A stretch of DNA of 64,000 nucleotides from Paroedura picta (Eukaryota; Chordata; Lepidosauria; Squamata; Gekkonidae), in assembly GCF_049243985.1 (NCBI RefSeq), contig NC_135384.1, forward strand, positions 12,520,501 to 12,584,500, given 5' to 3'. Each line of letters begins with the position of its first letter. Within the stretch, counting starts at the first letter, position 1. A program made the translations under genes and the position numbers. The notes below the pieces were generated by a model. The model had not been told where the DNA came from. It was given only the letters and a program-made list of their open reading frames with translations, and did no database searches. Of this stretch, positions 11,601-23,300 are shown in pieces.

Positions 11601-14600
11601 AATACGGGGTGGTTTGCCAGTGCCTTCCCCAGTCATTACCGTTTAACCCCCAGCAAGCTGGGTACTCATTTTACCGACCTCAGAATGATGGAAGGCTGAG
11701 TCAACCTTGAGCCGGCTGCTGGGATCGAACTCCCAACCTCATGGGCAAAGCTTTCAGACAGCTGCCTTACCACTCTGAAACCACACAGGGAAAAAAGTAA
11801 TAGATGTTTTCTAAAGGACTGCAAATTTGGAAATCTGTTTCCTATCATTCCGGTTATGTAACAGTTATTATTATTTTTACTATTATTATTTAAATTTATT
11901 CCTGCCATTCCCTAGAATAGCGGGTTACAAATTGTCCTCAATAAAACCCCAAGAAGACCCCATTAAAACTAATACAAGGATATAAAATAACCTTACAATA
12001 AAACCAAAACCAGAGAAGATACACAGCAATATTGTTCAATTCTCTGATCCCCCCAAACACATATCTAAATAAGGGAGTAGGGAGAGGTGGCCATTGCTCA
12101 AACATGGCTTCATGCTGCTTAGCACCGTGGGGGGGGGGTGCCCCAAGCCCAACCATAGACCTGGTGGAAGAACTCCATTTTAAAGGCCCTGTGGAGCACT
12201 GAGAGCTCCTGCAGGGCCTGTACCTTGACTAGGAGCTCATTCCACCAGGTTGGTGCCAGGACTGAAAAAGCCCTGCTCATGATCAAGGCCAGGCATGCTT
12301 CCCTGGGGCCATGAATGAAATGCCAGTCATTCTGGTCTCTGTGAGATACACGAGAGACCCCTGTTTTACTCAAGTATACCAAAAGAAAGGGAGGGAGGGA
12401 CTGTAGCCACCCTCCTTCCCAGGAGAACCCAAAAGAGCCTAGAAAGACATTGTAGTTTTGGACTCCCCATCTGAATTCATGTGCAGAGAAAAACCTTTTT
12501 TTGATATGACTTGAGGATAGCAACAAAATCCAAAGAATTGGAAATTCAGAAGGAGGGAGAAACCTTGCTGGCTTGGAACCTCAGAGCAATTACGTGATTT
12601 TCTGACTCTCACTTGGGCAGGAAACAATTTCAAAATCCAATTCCCTGCACTCTTACCAACAGATTAAACCTTAACCATGGCAGGGGAGCCCCCCCCCCAG
12701 TGATGAGTAATTACCTTCCATGGTGGCACATTCAAGGAAGCCAAGCTGCTTCCTTTAGCTCTTGCTCTCTGGTTGATTCTAGATGAGTCCAAGATGTGTA
12801 GGGCATGTGCAATGGCATAGACAGCATTGTATATACTATAGCTATGATCCGTCATGGTCATTTCAAAAAAAGGTGCTGGGACAGTCTCTAGTCTCTCCTC
12901 TTCAGTGCACGTTTCACCAGACATAGCTGGGTTACCGGAACCTGGTAGTGTACAATCAAACACTTGTTCCCAGAAATCCTTGATAAAACCATCCCCTTTT
13001 GCCAAGGAAGGCTTATAATGCTGAACAAAATTTCTGAAATCTGGTATGTCCTTTGAATTAATTGAGAAGGAAAGAGCCCCATGGAACATTTCTATATAAT
13101 CAACTTTTTGAAATGAATTGAATGCAAAATCCATCTGGGCTGTTGTAATCCACACCTTTCCAGTGGAGGTTCTCTCCACGTATTCTGTAAAATTCATTAA
13201 AATTGTTGGCAGAAAGATAATGCCTGCCAGCCAAATCATTGTTCTGGATTCCCCAGATAAAACAATTGCATTGGCATTGCTCTTCAAGAAATTTGCATTG
13301 TTATTGTCCAGAAAATCCATTTCATCCCAGTGGAACTCTTTCATTGCCTTCTTTGTGAAGGCTGCACAGATTCCATTCCTGAAAAGCATTGGCTCCAACG
13401 TCTGCAAGAAACGATCTCCCCTTTCATCATCCACAGTGATGAGGCCAACCCACTTCCACCTGAAATGCAGAAGTATTTGGATGATTCCCTCGTACTGAAG
13501 GTGAACATGTGGAAACATGTGATAAAATGAAGGGAAACTGGTTGGGCCATCCACATCTGATTCAAAGGAGCCATAGGACAGCTAATAAGAAAAAGAATCA
13601 TGTTACAGAGGGCTAATAGATCTACTTAAATTCCTAATCCTTATTAGCATAGTTAGGAAACAATAAAATTTAATACATAAAAGATAGCGAGCCATCAAAA
13701 TTCAGACTCGGGTATTCAAGAGTTATCATGGTGTGGGTATAGAGAAGTAGAGAAAGCTGGCAATAATTTTCTTCAGCTGAGGTGGTTATCTTGAAGATAG
13801 TAACTAGTTATCTTCTTAGTATTGTAGGACCTATCAGTTCTCATTAATGATTTCAAGAGTTCTATGTGGTTGTTATGTTGCTTGCAATAAATAAAACATG
13901 CTCAAAGGGATTCAGATTGTTTAACCGAGTAGGTGCAAAGTCCCTCTGAGTAAGGGGCTTTTAAAGATTGGCCTTTAGTTAGCACTGTTGGCAATGCCAA
14001 CATGAAGAGTCTTCTAATGGAAAGTGAGGCAAGCAATGAAAAATAATCTGTTCCTTCCACAGAAGGGAAAATATCAAACATTTTTTGGGGAGAAGGATTT
14101 GTTCTCCTTCTGGGGTAGTTTGACACTTGATGTCAAGTTTTCGCTGCTTAATAATTTTATAAGCTTTTTGTTCATTGTGGTCTTAACACTGATCCAATGA
14201 AATCTGTATTAATCACCACCTTCTTTCACAAAGTATTTAAATGTCACCCTAGATTTTGGACCTATATTATTCCCACCATAAATTTATCAAAAACCACTCA
14301 TGTTTTCAGACTGTTGAACATGTTCTGTATATTTCTTCCTTATGATAATTAATACATATATTTAAAACATTCCCTAGCCATCGTTCGCCTTGCAGTACTC
14401 AAGGTGGCTGATGATGTCAATAAAATACATGAAATGCCATAATTTTAAATCTCTGTGATTAAAGGATGTAGTTAGTCAAACATGTCATTAATAAAACAGC
14501 ATTGGTTCCTCAAGACTGAAAGGGAAGGGGCAGGTGTGCTTTTTGGGAAGTTGTTCCATAATTGTTAGAACTCCTACTGAAATGACTCACTCCTATGTTC

Positions 14601-17429
14601 CTGCCAGGTGAGCTGCCTTCATGGGTGGAAGTCAGAAGGTCCTATCTCTGTAATATTAATTCCTAGCTCCTTCATCGGGCATTTCTTTTGAGACCGACCA
14701 ACTCAAAACATCTGCTGCCCCATCTCTCAGACACCACTTTATGACTCAACTATCTTACCTCCCCAGGGATATGCCATTGTTGTTCTGTTGATATAAAGTT
14801 CGGGTTGACATGCTATGTTATGTTATTTTATGATTGTTATCTTACAGGTTGTTATAATGTTCTATGTAAGTATTTTCTTACAACGTTCTATGTAAACCGC
14901 CCAGAGCTGTATGGAAGGGTGGTATAAATATCCAAATAAATAACTAATAAATAAAAAATAAATAACTAGCCAGGATCCAATTGGAGTAGATACTATAGTA
15001 ACAAATCATGTATAGCTTTAAAGGACATAGGGTAACTGAGAAACAGAGAGTATTGAATAAACTTTAGCAAGCCATCTCCTGTTTCCCCTGATCAACATTC
15101 ACAAGAAGAAACTTCCAAGTATTCCTGTGTGGAAAATCACATGGCTTTAGTGTATGTGTTGTGTGCTCATCTCTTCTTGAATTCATATTAATTATTCAAT
15201 GTGTAGAGTTGTATGGGCAGTTAATGAAAGCAAGCTTGGTGTAATCTGGAGAATTGGGTTTGGTCCCCGACTTCTCCACCTAAAGCCAACTGGGTGACCT
15301 TGGGCCAATAAGAGTTTTTGCTAAATTCTCTCAGCCTCACATATCTCATAGGTTGTCTGTTCTTGGTGGGGGGAGTATGGATAGTTATACTAATCCACTG
15401 TGAGTATCCTCTGGGCAGTGAAAGGTGGGGTATCAAAAATTGCACTTCTTAATGACCAATGAAGTTGTCTTTCAAGTCAAGGAGATTGCCCTGTAGAGAA
15501 CATCAGTTTTTTAACCAAGTAAATATTTTTAACCTTTATGGGGTATTTGACTATGATTTCAAGGATGCCTGTTTAATTATTTTCCCCACAGCAATTGTGT
15601 ACTCTATAATTGTTCTCAATCTGAAAAGCCAAGTATCACAGAAAAAGGTCATCGGATTTGTGTGAATCAGTTATATATCTTCTTCTATACAATCCTTTTC
15701 TTCTACATTTAGTAGCTACCATATTAAAAGGAGTGTTCCTTGTATATTTAATAAATTATCCTGTAGACAGAAGTGGTGAAAAATCAAATCAACATACATT
15801 CATTGAACAGAAGTACTTTAACACATTCCACTCAACACTTGAATAAGTTGAGCCAGAATATTCAATGTCAAACTTTGGGATGCATTCTCAAACCTGAAAT
15901 GTCAAGATCCATCTTGAAACTTACATGTAATTTAACACATTTCATTTCTACCCTCTTTTTGCAAACCCTGATAACAGATCAAGAAGAGTAATAATACTAC
16001 ATGTGAAAGTCCAAATTGTTTCAGTTCTCCAACCTTACCTGTGGGATCTTGTAAAGAGTTAAGATAGTTGCCATGTCTGTTGTGGTTTCAAAACTGTATC
16101 CCCCAATGAAACCAATCATGTTTTTCTGAGTGCCACATTTGTAATTTGGAACAAGTGCAGGTGATGCAAAGAGGAGGTCCAGGGTGATCCCGTGGATCCA
16201 CTTTTGAACTGTGGTGGTGTCACGGATGTGGAACCCAAGAGTGACATTGGGCAATATGTTGGGGTTCTTATTGATCTCATAGATTGCAAAGACTAAGGCC
16301 AGGATGTGCTGGTAGAACTTTGTTAGTAGCCTGAAAAGAAAAGCAGTTAATTTTTTAGAAGAGAATCTGGATTGTCACAGTAGTATGTCTGAGAACATAA
16401 GAAGGTCCCAGAGGAAGGAGAGATAAGGCCCATCTGATCCACATTATCATTTCCTATAGCACAATGCTGCTGGAAAACCCTCAAGTTGGACATGGAGCCA
16501 TCAGCCATCCCTACTGCCCCCAATGACTGGCATTCTCATGGATACTGGAGGTTTCTGTTAGTTACCGAAAGAAAGGGCCCTTGATATATCCATAAAAGTT
16601 CCTAATCCACTTTAGGTGTAATCCAATCACCTTCAGTATAGCCAAGGCTCTGTGAAGAAGCACTTTCATAGGTCTGTTCCACCTATATAGTCATAATGAA
16701 AAATTCATTCAGTGATTCTGAATTATACTATTGTGAAAAATGGGCTAGACACACTTATTCTCCTTTCTCCAAATTATACATAATGTCTTTCACATCTTCC
16801 TTTATGTCGTTAGTCAAAAATGCAACTGATCTGCAACTGAGGGTTGAAAATTTATGACTATGGATGCAGTTTGTACTGACCAACATCACAAGTCTCTTGT
16901 AGCATTGAAATATTTTTACATTTTCATCACACTGAGATTATCTCTTAAGTTACTCTATTTTTTTTCAATTACTAGGTCCCTTCTCATTTCTTCTTTTCTA
17001 ATTTTGCCCTCCCCAGTGCTGAACTGTCCCTTTTTCAAAACAGCCCAGCAAATGAATGGATGGATATTTTGTGCAATGAAAAAAAATCCCTGACTCCTGC
17101 TGTACATTTTGTAATCTAGGAAGGCTCAGTGCATACATGCTCCAACTAAAAAAGTGCAGTGTTCTCATAAATTATCAGTGAAGCAATGCTGCCTATGTTT
17201 GGCCTTGGAGTGTGATTACTTCATTCTGGCACCCAAAATATGCCCTCATCCCTTACATTGGATCACATTTATATTCCAGGTCAGAGTGCTGACGAAATGG
17301 AACCTTCTGGGAGCCACAGCCAATATGAGTGACAATTCCACCAATCAGGATTTCTCCTGGCTGATACCACTGATATGGAATCTGAGGAGGATTGTTTCCA
17401 GTGCACTTCATGCTACGTAATTCATACAT
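7043..17429 (-). CDS. Vomeronasal type-2 receptor gene B, six exons
   Basis: Exons: 1 17257-17429, 2 16039-16330, 3 12715-13581, 4 10137-10364, 5 9689-9815, 6 7043-7944 (stop TAG). Spliced length is 2589 nt, 862 codons plus stop, close to the family norm. Exons 1-4 form the extracellular Venus-flytrap ligand domain. Exon 5 is the cysteine-rich linker ([28 protein letters not shown]) and joins exon 6 as [19 protein letters not shown]. Exon 6 carries seven TM helices and ends in the class C signature [16 protein letters not shown]. All exon frames are open and sites are GT/AG. Differences from C and D cluster in exons 4-6 (for example [27 protein letters not shown]), whereas exons 1-3 are nearly the same as C. 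Intron 3 holds a LINE fragment, a SINE and a truncated L2 tail; intron 2 an L2 3' end and a SINE. The signal-peptide frame offset applies here too, so function is likely but unproven. Confidence 0.87.
8107..8512 (-). mobile_element. Ty3/Gypsy-type pol fossil (reverse transcriptase fragment) in intron 5 of gene B
   Basis: Minus-strand peptide segments typical of Ty3/Gypsy reverse transcriptase are visible, such as [16 protein letters not shown] and [15 protein letters not shown] followed by [10 protein letters not shown]. No LTR, gag or integrase is present, so this is a broken, short internal fragment. A long ATGT microsatellite abuts it. It is absent from the equivalent introns of C and D, so it post-dates or was lost after the duplications. 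Confidence 0.75.
8513..8606. repeat. (ATGT)n microsatellite, about 23 units
   Basis: A near-perfect TATG tetranucleotide run at the upstream edge of the Ty3/Gypsy fragment. The apparent YVCMYVCM reading frames through it are low-complexity artefacts. Confidence 0.95.
9130..9560 (+). repeat. Dispersed LINE-like repeat in intron 5 of gene B
   Basis: Contains GGAATTTGCTGCCAGTTGAT and a short reading stretch [13 protein letters not shown]...FKRESDRFM reminiscent of the C-terminus of some LINE ORFs. It is repeated at 37845-38260 in gene D, and partly at about 21785 in gene C, at homologous intron positions, so it predates the duplications. Family not identified. Confidence 0.45.
10590..11505 (+). 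mobile_element. LINE fragment with reverse transcriptase, intron 3 of gene B
   Basis: Plus-strand reading frame with [25 protein letters not shown] and KTKIMTFAK...[13 protein letters not shown], which are motifs of the palm and the region after it in a non-LTR reverse transcriptase. The catalytic YADD portion has been lost: sequence jumps from ISLKVNAL to [10 protein letters not shown]. It is 5' and 3' truncated. The clade is uncertain; it may be the same family as the 26531-27272 fragment. Confidence 0.7.
11507..11777 (-). mobile_element. tRNA-derived SINE with ACCTTT tail
   Basis: On the minus strand it runs from CAGAGTGGTAAGGCAGC (tRNA-like head) through GAGTTCGATCCCAGCAGCCG (B box) and AGTACCCAGCTTGCTGGG to a tail of repeated ACCTTT. 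A second copy lies at 33705-33977. The tail section GGTCAGACATGACTC resembles RTE/Bov-B-type tails. Confidence 0.75.
11855..12315 (-). mobile_element. L2-like LINE 3' end, internally truncated, intron 3 of gene B
   Basis: Same insertion as 22895-24020 in gene C (shared CCTCAATAAAACCCCAA and GGAGCTCATTCCACCAGGT). The minus strand still encodes [15 protein letters not shown], a motif near the C-terminus of L2/CR1-type ORF2. A deletion at the right end removed the rest of the element plus some flank. Confidence 0.65.
14667..14969 (+). mobile_element. L2-like LINE 3' end in intron 2 of gene B
   Basis: Contains AACCGCCCAGAGCTGTATGG then GGTGGTATAAATATCC and an AATAAATAA tail, the usual 3' end of squamate L2-like LINEs. 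CTAG flanks both ends. The same insertion is in gene C (about 26478-27488, itself interrupted) but the site is empty in A (about 2324-2343) and D (about 42968-42990). Confidence 0.65.
15222..15438 (+). mobile_element. tRNA-derived SINE in intron 2 of gene B
   Basis: Head GCAAGCTTGGTGTAATCTGG with B-box-like GGGTTTGGTCCCC and tail GGGCAGTGAAAGGTGGGGTA. The orthologous insertion is found in C (28262-28482), D (43231-43455) and as a remnant in A (2366-2412), so it was present before the array expanded. Confidence 0.7.
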
Positions 17430-18628
17430 GAGCAAGCAGCTTTGGTAACAACAGCAACATCACATATTCTGCCAAGTGCAATCCAAAATGCCTTTTCTCC
17501 TCTTCTTTGTCTCCTCTATGCAATCTTCTTTTAGCTTCTGATTTCAAAAAGATTATTCAGCTGTCTCCTACCTCATTCAAAGTACTTTTCAAGCACACAC
17601 ATATGAACCGTGTCTTTCATGTCCCAGCTATGTGCTTTGATTGCTACTCGAGAGATAGTGAGTAGTGATATGAAAACCACATTTCTCTAATCCCCCATTT
17701 TAGCAGTGAATGACTCACTGGTGGCTTTTATAACCAGAAATGTGAGACTTCATTTATTATTTGTTTTCTGTCTCCTTCAGAAAGCATACTGGAACTTTGA
17801 CAAGGTGAAGAAATGACATTGATTCTGATAATTATAGCGGAGATAATCTCCTCTGGAAGACTCTTATTTGAGTTCTGGGTAATTAGCTGCAGAAATAGTG
17901 GAGCAAATATATTTGTCTGATCTTATTGTTGCTCCTCAGTGGCAAGACCAGCAGCTGGAATGCGGAGCTCAAACTTTCCCTCCATGAAATTATCCATAGT
18001 AAAACCTGAGGATTCCCAGAAGGAAAGTGATAATTGTGAACATTTCCTGCGATTCAAATTATTTCTTAATTTATTTAGAATATTTTTCTACCACTGGTCT
18101 CGAGAGAGTGTTCAAAGTAGTCTACAAAAAAAAACATGGTAAAGCAACAAAGAAATAGAATCATTCAAAGTTCAGAAAAACCCACCCAAAAAATCCCGTA
18201 TTCCTGTGCAAAGCCATGTGTTTTACAAGTTTTCTCAGCTTTGAAACAAAATATTACAATGTTGTAAGATCACCCTCACAATTAAGTTCATGGGGAAAGA
18301 TAACTTTTTTGGCCTTCTGCCTAACTTATAGTAGGGTAGGTGTCTGGCTCACAGGTGTCTCACAGGGAAGGGTATTCCATGGGCAAGATACCAAAACTTG
18401 AAAGAACCATCTTTGGGCCCAACCCACGTCATTGCTGCATTCAAGGGTCAAGAATAGTGCCACTGGTCTAGGTCATGCTGCCAGTCTCCCAAGATAGAGG
18501 CATGTAACCCTACTGTTTTATGCACTGTTTTCCCTCGGGTTTGCTTTTTGATTTGCTGTTGTTAAATAAAAACAAAATGTTTTTGAGTCTGTTGTGTTTT
18601 TCAGTAACATATGAGGCTGCAGGACACC

Positions 18629-18880
<252 letters not shown>

Positions 18881-19025
18881 ATACAAGCACACACAAACCC
18901 AGAACTGGTGTTTTATATTTGAGACTTACAAAGATAAAATATTTACGTGTATAATTGCAGTAATAACAATAGCATTTCATGTTGAATATTTAATTTTTAA
19001 TATGTAATATTTGATAAATAATAAA

Positions 19026-19640
19026 TAAGCAAGTTCTAAAAAGGCTAAAATAATGCTCAAAAGTTCAAAAAGGGAGTTTGGAATCTAGGAAAGGCCCTGG
19101 TCTTGCCCCTGGTTTTGACCATAACCTTCAGAGCAAGTGATGCAATAATCCCTTCCTAAAAGGAAAGGTAACACATGAAGGCACTTTGATCTTTCAAGAA
19201 GCAGAAGATTTTGTAACAAGCATTTTAATGTCACCCCATGATAAAAACAGTTTATACACTGGTCCTGATCTTAAAAATATGTAAAAAAACAAATTCCTCA
19301 TTTGCACATTCAGGGATATATTCAGATGTTAAAGAAATTCGTGGACTGTTTGCTCAGGGTTATGCCATGATGACAAGTTGGTGGGTGGACTAGAATTTCA
19401 ACCAAAATACCAGGAATATTTCTGATTGCTTGTGATCAGGAGAGCTCTCACAGGTCTCATGACTCAAAACACAATTTCTAAAAACTATGAGTATTTTTGA
19501 GCCGAGCTTCCAATCACCTGGTCTTCCTTCTACCCAAACTGAAGTCCAGCTGAAATACGTTTGTAGCACCATGGTAGGTGTGAGGGTACCTGGCAGGTAC
19601 TTTTTGCAAATCGCAAATTATGGAGCAGTAATTTTTCCAC
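19026..19640 (-). pseudogene. V2R relic 2, downstream of gene C
   Basis: Homologous to relic 1 and placed at the equivalent position below gene C. The exon 6 start is recognisable at about 19026-19164 (minus strand, CITCSE then a damaged NQGQDQ segment), followed upstream by the same intron-5-like block and by a block at about 19340-19640 that matches 6220-6440 (both contain the peptide-like string GRPGDWK). The exon 3 piece seen in relic 1 is absent. The frame is broken repeatedly and no splice acceptor remains. It is a passenger of the tandem duplication rather than an independent gene. Confidence 0.65.
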
Positions 19641-19736
19641 CTTAATCACAGATGAACAGGTGTAGAAATGATTGAGTGAAGGGGGATTAGAGGAAGAGTT
19701 GGTTTGTATATCCTGTGTTTCAATAACAGATGGAAT

Positions 19737-19945
19737 CTCAAATTAGCTTTCAATTACCTTCCCTTCTTCACCCCACAACTGACATCCTCTGCAGTAGGAG
19801 GGGCCGAGAGACCTCTTATAGTACTATCAGGACTGTGATTAGCCCAAGGTCACCCAGCTGGCTGCATGTGAAGGAGGAGTTGGGAATCAAATCTGGCTTG
19901 CCAGAATAGAAGCCACCACACTTAACTGCTACACTAAGCTGGCTC
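19737..19945 (-). mobile_element. tRNA-derived SINE
   Basis: Homologous to the copy at 6485-6725 (shared CAGCTGGCTGCATGTGAAGG, TAGAAGCCACCACACTT). Marks the unit as a duplicate of the one below gene B. Confidence 0.65.
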
Positions 19946-20309
19946 TCTACACCAGTATGAATCTCTACATCTCCCCTTAGACTGCATGAAAGTTATATGT
20001 TTGGGTAAACCAAATGATGGACAGTGTACAAACACTTTGATCATGATATGTGATATCAAGGATGAGGAAAGTACTGTTGTACTATGTAATTCCGGTATGT
20101 TGAGAATAATACATTCAAATGCATAATTCTTTAATCTGAAAAGTAAGGCTAACCAAACAAATGAAAAATATTAAGACAAAGAAAAAACAAACAAGCATAA
20201 CTTTTGGGAAATGATACATAGGTTCCACTCTCTAAACAAAATAAAAAATTCCTATATGAGTTCCATTTTTAAAAAATCTGGAGAAAAAGTGGGAGGCTGA
20301 AGAAAGCAT

Positions 20310-23300
20310 TTAACGCACTTTCCTTATCAGTTGCTCTCTTCTGTTCAATTCAGGCCTCAAGAGGATGACAAAACATTTGGGAAAAAAGATACAGCCTAGT
20401 AATCCAGCACTGGAGGCTAAGATGGAGAAGATCTCCACGGCTACCATGTCTTTTCCTTTAGTGCTCAGGTAGGTAGGCACAAAGGACAGCCAAACACTGC
20501 AAAAGTCCAACATGCTGAAGGTGATGAACTTGGCTTCATTGAAACTGTCAGGCAGCTTTCTAGCTTTGAAAGCCACAAGGAAGCAAATAGTGGCAAGAAA
20601 TCCAATGTAACCCAGGCAACAGTAAAACATGGTGATGGATCCTTCATTGCACTGCACTATGATTTCTCTACTCAGTGAATGAGTGTCCAAATCTGGGAAG
20701 GGAGGAAAAGAACCAAGCCAAACCGTGCAAATGAGAACTTGAACAAAGGAGCAAGAAACAACAATATAATATGCCAAATGTTTTCCCACCCATTTTCGAA
20801 AAAGGCTTCCTGGCTTGGAGGCCTTAAATACCACAATAACAGTCACTGTTTTTGCCAGGACAGAAGAAACAGCAATAGAGAATATGATGACAAACGTCAT
20901 CTGTCGGAGCAGGCAAGTCACCTTGTTAGGCTGTCCAATGAAGAGCAAAGAGCAAAGGAAGCAAAGGAGAAGAGTGATGAGCAGAACGTAGGTCAAGGTC
21001 CAGTTGTTGGCTTTAACAATGGGAGTGTTCTGATGCTTTATGAAAGCCAGAAGCACCAGAGCTGTTATCAGAGAGAAGGAAAGAGCTAAAGAGGCTAAAA
21101 TAATGCTCATAGGCTCTATAAATGACATAAAATTTGGGATCTTGGGAAAGCACTGGTCTTTTCCTTGGTTTGGATAATGATATTCAGTGCAAGTGATGCA
21201 ATAATCCATATCTGAAAAGAAAAGATTACTTAATTTGACAATATCATACAGCAAGAAGAGATTTATATAACATTGTAAATATATAAAAAGTGATGCCCAG
21301 AAGTTATATCCCTTCTGGGTTATTTGGGCATGATAAGGAGCATTGAGGTGCTTTTTGGTGGAGTATTTTGATACCTCTCAAAGTTTTTCTAGTAATGATC
21401 TTTCCTTAAAACAGAACCAAGCCCTAGTGCTGCCCAGGAATTCAGTTTTCTTTAATCTAAATTCTGTCCTGTGAAGTATTTATAGATTACATTATATGAT
21501 TTCACACATTATAGGCTGCTTCAGGTCAATCTACATTCCTCTGGAATAGTAGAATACCACATCAGTTTGCTACTGGTGGATGCAAATGCATCCATTGTAT
21601 TTAGGGATGTATCCTACATTCTACCTTCAATCAAGTTAAAAAAAATTTTTTTTGCATACCAATTTATATGTGTCCATGTTAATCCTATCCTGAATAAGTT
21701 TCTTTTGTAAGTTTAGAACTGTGTTTTTACGTCTGCATTTTTATGGCATTTTATTGTTTTTATAGTTTGTGTACTGTATGATACCTTTGAACACCAGAGT
21801 TAGAAGGCAGCATCAAGGGAAAGTTATGGCCTCTGTTCCCTGTTGTTGGTCATTCAGATGAATTAGTTGGCTACTATTGAAAAAGGCTGCTGGCCTTGTT
21901 GGAGCACTTGTCTGATCCTATGGGATTATATCTCTGTTATGTGTTCTTAATGCGTAATGAAAACAAACAGCATCTAAGTCTTTTTTGATGTTTTCTTACC
22001 ATGCAAATATTTAACCTTTTAACAGAAGTGATCTTCATCAGAGCATTTCCTACCTTCTTTGTCTGACATTTTCCCTTCCGGACACCGATCACAAAGGTAG
22101 CAGCAGAATTTCTCCCCTTCCTTCTTCTTCCTGCTATAGCCAGGCTTGCAATTATCATTACAGCGAGAGAGAGGAGGCACCTGTCCTTGAAGAAAGTAAG
22201 AATTTAAAACTGAGAAGCAATTGTGAGCATTGTGCTTCAAAATTAAATCCTTATATCTCAGTCTCAAAGCTGGCTCCTTATGTGCGAGAGGAATGCATAG
22301 TCTACAAAACAAGATGGAACTAACTATGGTTGAAATGTGTCATGCTCATTGAACTCAGATATTACTTAGCAAATTCCACAGATTAAAAAGAATCATAGAA
22401 TCCATTTGCTCTCCTTAAAGCATATGGCTGCCCATTGCCTTAAATGGCAAAGGGTTTTGTATCTGAAAAACACTTAGGTGCTGTCTCACCTGCAGAAGGT
22501 GTCTGTTCCACTTAATCCTGTCCTCATGAATAATTACTCTTTTACTAAAAGGTTCCTGTGGATCCACCCTCCCAATCTTGACTCTGATATAAGAATTATT
22601 CGGAAAAGTGATCAAGTTGGTAATGTCAATTCCACCTTTCATTTCTCCATGTTCATTAAAGGCCACTTCCTCTCCGATACTATTGTTGAAAGCAATTCTC
22701 TGAAGAAGGGTGTGGAGCTAAGGGAAAAGAGAAGAAGAATTAAGGGGAATGGAATTAATGGGATGTTGTGGAGTGTGCTCACCAATGCCTTTCTATTATA
22801 TATTTAAGGCCTGCAACTTTTGAAATCTGTTTCATATCATTCCAGTTATGTAACATTTACTACTAGCACTACGACTACTACTACTACTGTTGCTATTTAA
22901 ATTTATTCCTACCACTTGCAAGGATAGCTCGTGGCAGGTTACCAATTGTTCTCAATAAAACCCCAACAAAAACCACATTAAAACCAATAAAGGGACATAA
23001 ACAATCTTACAATAAAACTAAAACCAGAGCATAAACTTGGTGATATAATTCAATTCTCCGATCCCCCTAAACACATATCTATATAAGGGAGTAGGGAGAT
23101 GTAGCCATTGCTCACACATGGCTCCATGCTGCTTAGCTCCGGGGGGGGGGGCAGCCCGGGCCTCAACTATAGACCTGGTGAAAGAACTCCATTTTACAGG
23201 CCCTGTGGAACACTGAGAGCTCCTGCAGGACCTGTACCTCAACCAGGAGCTCATTCCACCAGGTAGGTGCCAGTACTAAAAAAGTCTTGGTCATGGTTTA